DNA of 64,000 nt from JAKFWF01 sp031374115 (GTDB lineage: Bacteria; Pseudomonadota; Alphaproteobacteria; Rhizobiales; Hyphomicrobiaceae): positions 4,637 through 68,636 of the forward strand of contig JANMNO010000140.1 of the NCBI GenBank assembly GCA_031374115.1. The letters are read 5' to 3'. Within the stretch, counting starts at the first letter, position 1. Each line of letters opens with the position of its first letter. The notes below the pieces were generated by a model. The model worked only from the letters and a program-made list of their open reading frames with translations, had not been told where the DNA came from and ran no database searches. A program made the translations under genes and the position numbers. Shown piece by piece: positions 34,606-43,052 of the stretch.

Positions 34606-36651
34606 TTATTCCTTGAAGAACCACGTTTCGGGATGCGAACCGCCGGGTGTGCGGCAATGCTGGGCGATGCAAACCCGGCTTGGAATGTTGCCGAGCTTGT
34701 TGCTGGCAATGCGCACGCCCATCAGCGCCGGCGATTGACCAACCGTGCCGATGCCGTACTGCTGGTCGACGATGATCTTCCAGATCTCCTGCGCCGTCTT
34801 GATGCGCTCGGCTTCCTTCTGGCCGCCGGCCGAAGCATAGAGTTCGAAGATCTTCAACCAGTTGGGATCTTCAGGCTTACGCCCCTGCTTGCCGCCGGAC
34901 GCGTACCATTGGGCGAATTCAGGCCCCATGAAAGCTTCCGTCGGATCGGTTGCGATGGCGTGGCGCGGGAACAGGTATAGGATCTCGGTGCCACCGTTGG
35001 TCCAGATCTGGATGTGGTGTTCGTTGTTGCGCGTGCGGGTGAACGCGAGGTTGCGTTCCATCTCCTTCGACTCGGCCCAGACGCCGATCTTGCGCCATTG
35101 TTGCGCGATCATTTCACCGTGCTGCGGCCACGGCATGAACGCCTTCACCGCCTGGATCTGAATGCGCAGCCGCTCGCCGTTGTCGGTGCGAACGCGGAAA
35201 CCCTCGCCGTCCTTCTTGGTCAGACCGATCTTGTCGAGCAGCCCGTTAGCTTGAGCGAGATCGAGCGTCGACCATTTGGTGCGCCACTCCTTACCGGGGA
35301 AGTAGGGGCTGTCTTCGCCCGGCACTGCCGAACCAGGCGTGCCGACGCCGAGAAAGAACGTCTCGTTGAGCTGGTTGCGATCGATGCCCATCGACAGGGC
35401 ACGGCGGAAATCGGCGTTGGCGAGCCACTTGCCGATTTCAGGATCAGCCCGATAGCTGGTGTTGATCTGCAGTGTCGTATCGGAGCCGTTGATCGCGGTG
35501 TCGAGATGGACGGTATAGTTGCCCTTCTTTTGGTTCTCGATGATCACCGGCAGCTTACCGAGATCGATGTGCCGCTCCTGCAAGTCGTACTCACCGGCGA
35601 TCGCGCGCAAATTCAGAATTTCCGTGTCCTGCGACAGCGTCATCACGATGCGATCGAGATAGGGCAGCTGATTGCCGGCGGTGTCGACCACGTAATAGTA
35701 CGGGTTACGTTCCAGCACCCAGGTTGGCGTGCTGATCGGACGCGTGGTTCGCCAGGCCCCGAGCGTCGGCACCTCGACGTTAAGCGACCAGTCTTTCTTG
35801 AAATGGATCAGCTTGACCCAGTTCTCATAGCCCTCCTTCTTGGCGATCTCGTTAACCGCCTCGGCAGAGGAATACTTTGGCAGATACTGCTTCAGGTAGT
35901 GCTTGGGTGCGTAGGCGCCGAACGTGAAGCCTTGGCTCTGACGTACGGATTGGCCGCCGCCGATAAGCGTGTCGCCGGCGAGCAAGTCGTAGAACAGGAA
36001 GTACGGATCTTCGAATTCGAACTTGACCGTCGTCTCGTCGACCTTGACGACCTTGCCTGGCTTGCCGTTGACCACCATGTCGGGAATCGGCGTCGGCACG
36101 ATGTCTTTGTTCGAGTACAGGTCTTCGAACCAGAACACGAAATCATCGGCAGTAAAAGGTGCGCCGTCGGACCACTTCATGCCCTTGCGCAGGCTGACGG
36201 TGTAGACCTTGCCGTCGGCGCTCATATCCACGCCCTTGGCCACGCTCGGCACGATCTTGGTGCCGGTGTGATCCCAGAACATCAGCTTGTCCGAGGCATT
36301 GATGCGGTTGCCGTTTTCGACGTCGCCGGGACCGGTAAAGCCGCGCCGCCAGGTGCCGCCGTATTTGCCGACAGAGTGCACCGGCTTCAACACCAGCGGC
36401 TCGGCGGGAATCCGATCTTTGACCGCCGGCAGCTTGCCCTGCTTGACAAGCTCTGCAAGTTGCGGTGCTTCCTTGAACTCCTTCGGCTGAGCCGCTGCAT
36501 CGGTGACGATCGACGCGCCCTCGAGTTTGCCGACAAGGCCTGACGATTGCAGACCAGTCTGCGCCGAGGCCGCGCTTGTCAGCGCGACCGGTGCTATGCC
36601 GATGGTGACAGCAAGTATCTTCGCAACAAGTTGCGTCGTGGAGCTTCGCAT
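34606..36651 (-). CDS. Peptide-type ABC transporter substrate-binding protein (SBP_bac_5), large form
   Basis: 681 residues, longer than the roughly 530 of typical DppA/OppA. Signal peptide ends TSAASA. Family features: VYTVSLRKGMKWSDGAPFTADDFVFWFED near 140, LPYLDRIVMTLSQDTEIL, DFRRALSMGIDRNQLNE, and NGLLDKIGLTKKDG. Large SBP_bac_5 members include carbohydrate binders, and the adjacent sugar-acid enzymes suggest a glycoside or sugar-acid ligand rather than a peptide (inference). GGAGG before ATG. First gene of the five-gene transporter run. Confidence 0.92.
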   Translation of the reverse strand: MRSSTTQLVAKILAVTIGIAPVALTSAASAQTGLQSSGLVGKLEGASIVTDAAAQPKEFKEAPQLAELVKQGKLPAVKDRIPAEPLVLKPVHSVGKYGGTWRRGFTGPGDVENGNRINASDKLMFWDHTGTKIVPSVAKGVDMSADGKVYTVSLRKGMKWSDGAPFTADDFVFWFEDLYSNKDIVPTPIPDMVVNGKPGKVVKVDETTVKFEFEDPYFLFYDLLAGDTLIGGGQSVRQSQGFTFGAYAPKHYLKQYLPKYSSAEAVNEIAKKEGYENWVKLIHFKKDWSLNVEVPTLGAWRTTRPISTPTWVLERNPYYYVVDTAGNQLPYLDRIVMTLSQDTEILNLRAIAGEYDLQERHIDLGKLPVIIENQKKGNYTVHLDTAINGSDTTLQINTSYRADPEIGKWLANADFRRALSMGIDRNQLNETFFLGVGTPGSAVPGEDSPYFPGKEWRTKWSTLDLAQANGLLDKIGLTKKDGEGFRVRTDNGERLRIQIQAVKAFMPWPQHGEMIAQQWRKIGVWAESKEMERNLAFTRTRNNEHHIQIWTNGGTEILYLFPRHAIATDPTEAFMGPEFAQWYASGGKQGRKPEDPNWLKIFELYASAGGQKEAERIKTAQEIWKIIVDQQYGIGTVGQSPALMGVRIASNKLGNIPSRVCIAQHCRTPGGSHPETWFFKE

Positions 36652-36755
36652 GCGTTTCCTCCAGGGTTGACGTGACGCTCTTTGAGTGGCGCCATCGTCG
36701 TTCAGCAGTTCGCTCTAGGTCTCGAGCAAGTTGAAGTGGTCTTTTTTCGTACAGT

Positions 36756-36795
36756 GCGCACCAATTTCATCGTTGTCGAGAATTGCTTGGTGCGC
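36756..36795. terminator. Inverted repeat downstream of the SDR stop
   Basis: GCGCACCAA (36756-36764) and TTGGTGCGC (36787-36795) are exact inverted arms with a 22-base loop. It lies 12 bp after the stop of the minus-strand SDR (36807) and 105 bp before the binding-protein start, so it may end the dehydratase-SDR transcript. The loop is long and no U-tract follows, so evidence is moderate. Confidence 0.45.
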
Positions 36796-36806
36796 TGGTT
36801 TCTAGC

Positions 36807-37574
36807 TCAAAGCACGGCGAGCATGCCGCCATCGACATAGATGATCTGTCCATTGACGTAGTCCGATGCTCCTGACGCTAGAAACACCGCCGTGCCGACC
36901 AGCTCGTCCGGCCGGCCCCAGCGTTTGGATGGCGTGCGTCCCTTGACCCATGCGTCGAAGGTTGGATTATTGATCAGTGCCGTGTTCATCTCGGTGAGCA
37001 TATAGCCGGGACCGATTGCGTTCGCCTGAATGCCGTGCTCGGCCCATTCGGCAGCCATCGCCTGGGTAAGCATCTTGATGCCGCCCTTCGCCACCGTGTA
37101 CGGCGCGATCGTCGCCCGGGCGAGTGCGCTCGTCAGTGACCCGATGTTGATGATCTTGCCGCGGCGGCGCTTGATCATGCGCTTCGCCGCTTCCCGGCCG
37201 ATCACGAATGCGCTCGTCAAGTTGGTGTCGATCACGCGTTGCCAGTCGGCCGTGTCGAGCTCTACCATCGGTTTGCGAAACTGGATGCCGGCATTGTTGA
37301 CGAGGATATCGACTTCGATCCCCTTGGCGTCGAGTTCATTGAATACGCGAACGACGTCGGTTTCCGAGGTGACATCGAATGCCGCTGCTTGCGCCTGGTG
37401 TCCGGCCGCGCGAAACTCCGCGACGGCGATTTCGACCTTTGCCGGATCGGTGCCGTTGAGGATCAGTCGAGCGCCGGCTGTGGCAAGTCCCTCGGCCATG
37501 GCGCGACCGAGCCCGCGTGAGGAGCCTGTCACGAGTGCGGTGCGGCCGGTGAGATCAAATAGCGGGTTGCTCAT
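36807..37574 (-). CDS. SDR-family oxidoreductase, gluconate 5-dehydrogenase-like
   Basis: 255 residues. TGSSRGLGRAMAEGLA (cofactor motif), NNAGIQFRKPMVE, INIGSLTSALARATIAPYTVAKGG (catalytic Ser, Tyr, Lys) and the C-terminal YVDGGMLAVL. The start MSNPLFDLTGRTALVTG and NNAGIQ(F/H)R are typical of gluconate 5-dehydrogenase/IdnO-type enzymes that interconvert a sugar acid and its keto form. Nine bp after the dehydratase stop, so co-transcribed with it. GAGGT before ATG. Confidence 0.88.
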   Translation of the reverse strand: MSNPLFDLTGRTALVTGSSRGLGRAMAEGLATAGARLILNGTDPAKVEIAVAEFRAAGHQAQAAAFDVTSETDVVRVFNELDAKGIEVDILVNNAGIQFRKPMVELDTADWQRVIDTNLTSAFVIGREAAKRMIKRRRGKIINIGSLTSALARATIAPYTVAKGGIKMLTQAMAAEWAEHGIQANAIGPGYMLTEMNTALINNPTFDAWVKGRTPSKRWGRPDELVGTAVFLASGASDYVNGQIIYVDGGMLAVL

Positions 37575-37583
37575 GGCGGCACC

Positions 37584-38783
37584 TCATGCGTTGGTTCGAC
37601 GGACGGTCAGGTCCGAGCGTTTGAATACGGCTGGCAGCAAGTCGACGCCGAGGCCTGGGCCTTCCATTGGATAGACATAGCCGTCCTTGATCACCGGCAT
37701 CGCAGTGACGAGTTCGTTATACCAGCCACTGTAGAAGGCGCGGACGGACTCTTGTATCAGCGTGTTCGGTTGACTGAAGGACGTGTGCACGGCGGCAATG
37801 AACCCGATCGGTCCGATGCAATCGTGCGGGGCAAATGGCCGGTGGAATGTTTCCGCAAGCGAGGCGATTTTGCGGCCCTCGGTTAGGCCGCCGGTCCAGC
37901 ACAGATCGACCATGACGACGTGCACAGCGTCGCGCTCCAGCATATCCTTATAGGGCCAGCGGGAGCCGAGGGTCTCGCTGGCGCAGACCCAAACGCTGGT
38001 GGACCGTGCGTATTCGGCGAGCGCCTGCGGCGAGTTCATCTTGATCGGATCTTCGTACCAGGTCGGCTTGTACTGTTCGAGTTCCTTGGCGATCAGTTTG
38101 GCGGCCGGCAAGTTCCACAGCGAATGGAACTCGACCATGATTTCCATTTTGTCGCCGACTGCCTTGCGGATCTTCTCGAACGGCTCGACCGCTTTTTTCA
38201 TCTGCGCGGCGGTAATGAACAAGCCCTCGTTCTCTTGTGCGGGCGGGTCGAATGGCCAGATTTTCATAGCCGAGATGCCGCTTTCGAGCAGGCTTTCGGC
38301 GACCGCATCGGCACGCGTCATGAAGCCGTTGAGATCTTCGTAAGGGCCCTCCGAGGTGCCGGCATTCCAATTCGACACCGGCTTGATGTTGTTCGAGCGC
38401 ACGTAGTTATATCCAGCGCAGGTATTGTAGATCCGTTGTTTCTCGCGACACAGACCGCCGAGCATCTGGTGCACCGGCTGGTTGCAAACCTTGCCGAACA
38501 AATCCCACAGCGCGATGTCCACGGCGGAGGCGGCGCGATACTCGACGCCGGTCGATGACTGTGCCATCGGCAGATTGACCATCTCGCGATGGATCGCCTC
38601 GATGTGCAGTGGGTTGCGGCCGAGCAGACGCATCGCGAGCGTATCGTGCAGGTGAGCCTCGACCGCTCCCGCACCGTAGAACGTTTCGCCGAGCCCGATG
38701 ATACCGGCATCGGTGTGGATGCGCACCCAAAGAACGTTAGCAAACTCTTCGGTGCGCAGCGTCTCGATGCCGGTGATCTTCAA
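37584..38783 (-). CDS. Enolase-superfamily enzyme (mandelate racemase/muconate lactonizing), probable sugar-acid dehydratase
   Basis: 399 residues. Capping domain MKITGIETLRTEEFANVLWV, then the barrel with the basic residue in MKIWPFDPP, Mg ligands in MVEFHSLW (Glu), YEDPIKM (Glu) and ASETLGSR (Glu), and a histidine in FAPHDCIGPIG. The EFH and PHDCxGP patterns recall galactonate/mannonate-type acid sugar dehydratases. It would dehydrate an aldonate to a 2-keto-3-deoxy acid, the kind of substrate split by the aldolase encoded nearby. Starts at TTG 38783 with GGGAGG upstream. Exact substrate unknown. Confidence 0.88.
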   Translation of the reverse strand: MKITGIETLRTEEFANVLWVRIHTDAGIIGLGETFYGAGAVEAHLHDTLAMRLLGRNPLHIEAIHREMVNLPMAQSSTGVEYRAASAVDIALWDLFGKVCNQPVHQMLGGLCREKQRIYNTCAGYNYVRSNNIKPVSNWNAGTSEGPYEDLNGFMTRADAVAESLLESGISAMKIWPFDPPAQENEGLFITAAQMKKAVEPFEKIRKAVGDKMEIMVEFHSLWNLPAAKLIAKELEQYKPTWYEDPIKMNSPQALAEYARSTSVWVCASETLGSRWPYKDMLERDAVHVVMVDLCWTGGLTEGRKIASLAETFHRPFAPHDCIGPIGFIAAVHTSFSQPNTLIQESVRAFYSGWYNELVTAMPVIKDGYVYPMEGPGLGVDLLPAVFKRSDLTVRRTNA

Positions 38784-38938
38784 GGCCCGCCTCCCGGTGG
38801 ACTAGCTTTTGTTGGCGGCGTTTGCCGCGTTTTTTGAGGTCGCGCAGCCCAGGTGCGCGCTTGTAAAATATCACAACATGTTTAGGTTCGCTTGGCAATG
38901 CGAAACAAGTGAATAGTCTTGCTATTTGAGGACGTGCC

Positions 38939-39697
38939 TTGGCCAAACAAGCGAGCCGGCTGAAACTCGTGGCGCCGGAGGTGATCGATGCCGGCCGGCG
39001 CAATCGTATCAATCTGTTCGAACTCGCCTATCAGCGGATCGAGGAGATGCTGGTTTCATGCCAGTTGCGTCCCGGCCGGTATCTGACCATGCAAGACTTA
39101 CAGGATCTCACCGGCTTCGGGCGCACCCCGGTTCATCACGCAGTGAATCGTCTTGCGGCCGATACGCTGATCATCGTGCGCCCGCGTCATGGCCTGCAAA
39201 TCGCACCGATCGATCTTGCCCGAGAGCGCGTGCTGCTGCGGTTGCGTCGCGACATCGAGAGGTTCGTCATCCGGTTGGCCGCCGAACGCGCCGATGCGTC
39301 TCATCGCAACCACATGCTGCATATGGAGCGCGTGCTGCGCGAGAAACGCGGGTCGCTGAACCTGTCGAAGTTCAATACGTTGGACCGCGGTATCGACCGG
39401 CTGATCCTAACGGCTGCCAGCGAGCCGTTCCTCGAGCACACCCTGCGGCCGCTGCACACGATCTTCCGGCGCATCGGCTTTATTCATCACACCTATATGC
39501 CCGGGCATAAGAACCTCAATGGAACGATCGACCGGCACATTGCGGTTCTCAATGCCGTCGCGAACCGCCGCGCCGATCGCGCCGTCGTCGCATCTGATGC
39601 CTTGATGGACTTCGTTGACGCAATGTTCGAAACCATGGAAATCGAAATCGATCCGACACTGCTCGACTGCAGCATCGAACGGTTGCTGACTGTTTAG
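38939..39697 (+). CDS. GntR-family transcriptional regulator
   Basis: 252 residues. N-terminal winged helix: AYQRIEEMLVSCQLRPGRYLT, DLTGFGRTPVHHAVNRL, VRPRHGLQIAPI. The C-terminal helical effector domain looks FCD-like (RRDIERFVIRLAAERAD, IDRHIAVLNAVANRRAD). TTG start with GAGGA 6 nt upstream. Divergent from the dehydratase/SDR genes (155 bp between starts), so it probably represses the sugar-acid genes and responds to a pathway acid. Confidence 0.9.
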   Translation: MAKQASRLKLVAPEVIDAGRRNRINLFELAYQRIEEMLVSCQLRPGRYLTMQDLQDLTGFGRTPVHHAVNRLAADTLIIVRPRHGLQIAPIDLARERVLLRLRRDIERFVIRLAAERADASHRNHMLHMERVLREKRGSLNLSKFNTLDRGIDRLILTAASEPFLEHTLRPLHTIFRRIGFIHHTYMPGHKNLNGTIDRHIAVLNAVANRRADRAVVASDALMDFVDAMFETMEIEIDPTLLDCSIERLLTV

Positions 39698-39720
39698 GCC
39701 TATAGACGGTGGGAATGAAG

Positions 39721-40701
39721 ATGCGCATAGTTTTTCACGGCGAGAACGCGGCTTCGTTCCGCGAAGGGTTCGAAAGTCTGGTCGGCGAGGGTGCACAAGT
39801 CAGCGTATTGCCGGACATCTTGGCATCCGAGGGCGATCGCAAGTGTTACGCCGAAGCGCACTACATCGTCGGCGCGAACTTCGACGCAAGCTTGCCGGTG
39901 CCGGCCACGTTGAAACTATTCCACGTGCCGGGGGCCGGCTATGACGCGGTGGACCTGAACTTGCTCCCCGCCTCGGCAACGGTCTGCAATTGCTTTGGAC
40001 ACGAACAGGCGATCGCCGAGTACGTGATGTCGGCGATCCTGGCGCGGCATGTCCCGCTCATCGATGCCGATAAAAGATTGCGCAAGGGCGATTGGAAGTA
40101 TTGGGCCGGCGCACTCGACCGTGCGCATGAGGAGATGGCTGGCAAAACCATCGGGTTGCTCGGCTTCGGGCACATCGGCAAGGCGATTGCGGCGCGCGCC
40201 AAGGCATTTGAGATGCGCGTTCACGTGGCCAATCGGACTGCAGTTGGAAGGTCCGGCGTCGTCGATGAGGCGTTTACGCTCGATCGGCTAGCCACGTTTT
40301 GGGGAACGGCCGACTATCTGGTCGTATCGGTTCCGTTAGCCCCCGAAACCAAAGGCATCGTCGCCCACGAAGCGTTTGCCGCGATGCGCTCGAGTGCGGT
40401 CATTATAAATGTCGGTCGCGGCCCAACCATCGACGAGCGTTCACTCTACGCCGCGTTGAAAAGCGGCCGGATCGCTGGGGCAATCATAGATACGTGGTAC
40501 GCTTACCCTGGTCCCGGCAATTCAAATCCGCAGCCGTCGTCGCTGCCGTTCAACGAACTTTCCAACGTGGTGATGACGCCGCACATGTCCGGTTGGACAC
40601 ATGGCACGATCCGCCGGCGCCAGAAAGCCATCGCCAGTAATATAGTCTGTCACGCGCGCGGCAAACCCTGCGAGAACGTCGTCAGGCAAGGGCAACTTTA
40701 A
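39721..40701 (+). CDS. D-isomer-specific 2-hydroxyacid dehydrogenase
   Basis: About 326 residues. NAD-binding domain GKTIGLLGFGHIGKAIAARA (GxGxxG), hinge VPLAPETKG, INVGRGPTIDERSLYAAL (Arg region), Glu/His positions near VVMTPHMSGWTHG. Reduces a 2-oxoacid such as glyoxylate, hydroxypyruvate or a pathway 2-oxo acid. Starts within 30 bp of the GntR stop. GGTGGGA sits 7 nt before ATG 39721; ATG 39715 and GTG 39709 are alternatives. Confidence 0.88.
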   Translation: MRIVFHGENAASFREGFESLVGEGAQVSVLPDILASEGDRKCYAEAHYIVGANFDASLPVPATLKLFHVPGAGYDAVDLNLLPASATVCNCFGHEQAIAEYVMSAILARHVPLIDADKRLRKGDWKYWAGALDRAHEEMAGKTIGLLGFGHIGKAIAARAKAFEMRVHVANRTAVGRSGVVDEAFTLDRLATFWGTADYLVVSVPLAPETKGIVAHEAFAAMRSSAVIINVGRGPTIDERSLYAALKSGRIAGAIIDTWYAYPGPGNSNPQPSSLPFNELSNVVMTPHMSGWTHGTIRRRQKAIASNIVCHARGKPCENVVRQGQL

Positions 40702-40708
40702 GACTTAG

Positions 40709-41491
40709 TCACACGAGCGATCGCAACAGCTCAGACCGCTGCTTGGCGCCGGCGAGCAGGTACAGGTGATCGGCACCGGTGAGGACGAACCGCGCACCGC
40801 CCTTCACATAGTGAGATGCCAATTCGCGATCGTAAACGCCGCCCATGCCGAGAGCTTTCCCGTTTGCACGACACGCAGCGCCAACGGTTTCATAGGCCTG
40901 CTTGATTTGTGCGTGACCCATCTGCCCGGAAATCCCCAGGTCCGCCGACAAATCCGAAGTGCCGATCAGTAATGCATCGATGCCCTCGACCGCCGCAATC
41001 TCGTTGGCGTTGCGAACGCCTTCGCGGCTTTCGATCATCGCAACGACGAGAATTTCGTCGTTGAGCGCGGCCTGCGCTTCCGCATTGCCTGGTGCCTGGA
41101 AGGCGAACGCTGCAGCCGGGCCGCCCCAGCTCCGGCTGCCGAGAGGCGGATAGCGGAATGCCTTCGCAACGCGCAATGCCTGTTCGCGATTGTCGACGTG
41201 CGGCACTACGACGCCAAGCGCGCCGTTATCGAGCGCGCGGGTGCCTTCGTCGAGTGCATCGGCGCAAACTCGAACGATCGGAGTGACGCCGGTCGGTAGC
41301 GCGGCGAGGCAGATCTGCGTCGCTTCTTGTACGGAAAGTGCGCCGTGCTCCATGTCGATGAACAGCCAATCGTGATCGGCGGCAGCCGCGAGCATGCCCG
41401 TTGCGCCGGTGCGAAGGTGATGAACGCCGAAGCCGAGTGCGAGCTCATTCGAGCGAAGTTTATGCTTGGTCTTGTTCTTGAAGATGGCCAT
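40709..41491 (-). CDS. HpcH/HpaI-family aldolase
   Basis: 260 residues of the metal-dependent class II pyruvate aldolases: FIDMEHGALSVQEA (His/Glu), VRVCADALDEG, GVVVPHVDNREQA, MIESREGVRN (metal Glu), GTSDLSADLG (metal Asp). Members cleave 2-keto-3-deoxy sugar acids to pyruvate plus an aldehyde. With the MR/MLE dehydratase this gives two consecutive steps of a non-phosphorylated sugar-acid route. The start at 41491 has GGAG 5 nt upstream. Converges with the 2-hydroxyacid dehydrogenase. Confidence 0.9.
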   Translation of the reverse strand: MAIFKNKTKHKLRSNELALGFGVHHLRTGATGMLAAAADHDWLFIDMEHGALSVQEATQICLAALPTGVTPIVRVCADALDEGTRALDNGALGVVVPHVDNREQALRVAKAFRYPPLGSRSWGGPAAAFAFQAPGNAEAQAALNDEILVVAMIESREGVRNANEIAAVEGIDALLIGTSDLSADLGISGQMGHAQIKQAYETVGAACRANGKALGMGGVYDRELASHYVKGGARFVLTGADHLYLLAGAKQRSELLRSLV

Positions 41492-41566
41492 GTCGACTCC
41501 GATGAGCTGTGCTACCAAATTGATCAGAAAACCGCCGGCTAGACGTAAAAGTGTTCGCTACCCGCA

Positions 41567-42370
41567 TCACTGCGCCGTCAATCCGCCGTCGACCACCATC
41601 GCCGAGCCGGTCATGAACTTCGCGTCGTCGGAAGCGAGGAATAAGATCGCGCGAGCGATGTCGTCGGCGGTGCCAAGCCGCCCGATCGGATGCATTTGGC
41701 GCGAATTTTCGCGAGCCGCTTCGATGTCGTTGGATTTGATGAGCGCCATGCGGCGAACGAACGTCTGCTCACCCATGTCGGTTTCGATCACGCCGGGATG
41801 AACCGAGTTGACCCGGATGCGATCACCTTTGCGCGCGAAGGCGAGCGCGGTCGATTTAGTGAAGAGCGTCACACCGCCTTTGGTCATCGAGTAGAGTGGG
41901 TCCATGGGAGAGCCCACAATGCCGGCGATCGACGCCAGATTTACGATAGCGCTGCCGTGCGGACTGGCACGGCCGCTTTCTCTCAGTGCTGGCGCTGCAA
42001 ACTTGGTACCTAGAAACACCCCGGTGAGGTTGACGGCGACGAGCTTATGCCACTCTGGCAACGTCACCTCCTCGAAATCGCGGCCGGGAAAGATGCCCGC
42101 GTTGTTGATCAGAAGATCCAACTTGCCGAACCGGGCAGTGGCTTCCGCAATGGTGGCGGCCCACGAGGTCTCGCTGGTGACATCGAGGTTCACAAACACA
42201 GCTTCGCCGCCAGCCTTGTTGATACTGGCGACCGTCTCGCGCCCGGCCTCGTCTAGAATGTCACCGATCAAAACCTTAGCCCCGACCCTGCTCATGAGCG
42301 CAGCCGTTGCGCCGCCGATCCCGCGCGCACCGCCCGAAATCAGGGCGACCTTGCCGTCGAGCCTATTCAT
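41567..42370 (-). CDS. SDR-family oxidoreductase
   Basis: 267 residues. ISGGARGIGGATAALM (cofactor), NNAGIFPGRDFEEV, IVNLASIAGIVGSPMDPLYSMTKGG (Ser, Tyr, Lys), VVDGGLTAQ. Classical NAD(P)-dependent SDR. First gene of a minus-strand pair with the aldolase (75 bp gap), so probably oxidises a sugar or alcohol in the same route. GGGAGGAG before ATG 42370. Confidence 0.9.
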   Translation of the reverse strand: MNRLDGKVALISGGARGIGGATAALMSRVGAKVLIGDILDEAGRETVASINKAGGEAVFVNLDVTSETSWAATIAEATARFGKLDLLINNAGIFPGRDFEEVTLPEWHKLVAVNLTGVFLGTKFAAPALRESGRASPHGSAIVNLASIAGIVGSPMDPLYSMTKGGVTLFTKSTALAFARKGDRIRVNSVHPGVIETDMGEQTFVRRMALIKSNDIEAARENSRQMHPIGRLGTADDIARAILFLASDDAKFMTGSAMVVDGGLTAQ

Positions 42371-42602
42371 GATGTTTGCTCCTCCCGCGCGGCCGGATGA
42401 CTACGGTCTTGTTTTGTGCTTCACGCAGACCAGATAGAAGCATTGCCGCGGGCGGATTGAAAGGCGGGCGTTGCGCAAGGCAGGCATGCCGCGCAATCTC
42501 GTAAATAGTGCCAATTGTGGCGTGAAAGTTTTTTGTAGTAGGCTTCGCTTCGTGTGGGCATTGCCGCACTGTTGTCAGTCACCGGCCAACCAGGAGGCGA
42601 TA

Positions 42603-42989
42603 TTGAGCGATGAGGATCCGATAGCGTTTCGTCCGCGTATCGTCGCACTGTCGCCCACAACCCAATCGGCGTCTAACTCGTTTCAATCTCAATCGGCTCG
42701 ATTTAGCCGGCAGGAGCTTAATCATATATTAGATCTATACGGGCGCAAGGTTGCGAGTGGAGAGTGGCGCGACTACGCCATCGACTTCGGTCGCGAGAAG
42801 GCTGTTTTCTCCGTCTACCGGCGGTCCAGTGAATGCCCACTCTATACGATCGAGAAGACGCCCAAACTCAGCCGCAAACAAGGCGCCTACAGTGTTGTTG
42901 CAGCGACCGGATTGATCCTGAAGCGCGGCCACGATTTACTCCGTGTGCTGGAGGTGCTCGAGAAGCACGTTCGCTTATTGCGCTACTAG
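42603..42989 (+). CDS. DUF2794 domain protein
   Basis: 128 residues of a small family restricted to Alphaproteobacteria. The body reads FSRQELNHILDLYGRKVASG, DYAIDFGREKAVFSVYRR, PLYTIEKTPKLSRKQGAYSVV, GHDLLRVLEVLEKH. Function unknown. Start TTG 42603 is chosen because AGGAGG (42592-42597) precedes it by 5 nt; the longer frame from 42471 has no such site and lacks the family look. Confidence 0.85.
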   Translation: MSDEDPIAFRPRIVALSPTTQSASNSFQSQSARFSRQELNHILDLYGRKVASGEWRDYAIDFGREKAVFSVYRRSSECPLYTIEKTPKLSRKQGAYSVVAATGLILKRGHDLLRVLEVLEKHVRLLRY

Positions 42990-43000
42990 GTTACCTTGAA

Positions 43001-43052
43001 GTGCTCGGGTCCTACGAGAGCGGCGTTTAAAACCGCTACTCGTGCCCAGCAC
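43001..43052. terminator. Long hairpin between convergent DUF2794 and aas-like genes
   Basis: Paired blocks: GTGCT/AGCAC (43001-43005 with 43048-43052), ACGAG/CTCGT (43014-43018 with 43039-43043) and AGCGG/CCGCT (43019-43023 with 43033-43037), loop cgtttaaaa. It sits between two convergent stops and touches the aas-like stop codon, so it is a good bidirectional terminator candidate. Confidence 0.6.

Noticed and set aside
35014..36543. A 509-codon open frame on the plus strand
   Set aside because: It lies wholly antisense to the well-supported ABC binding protein and is a GC-rich shadow frame with no recognisable domain.
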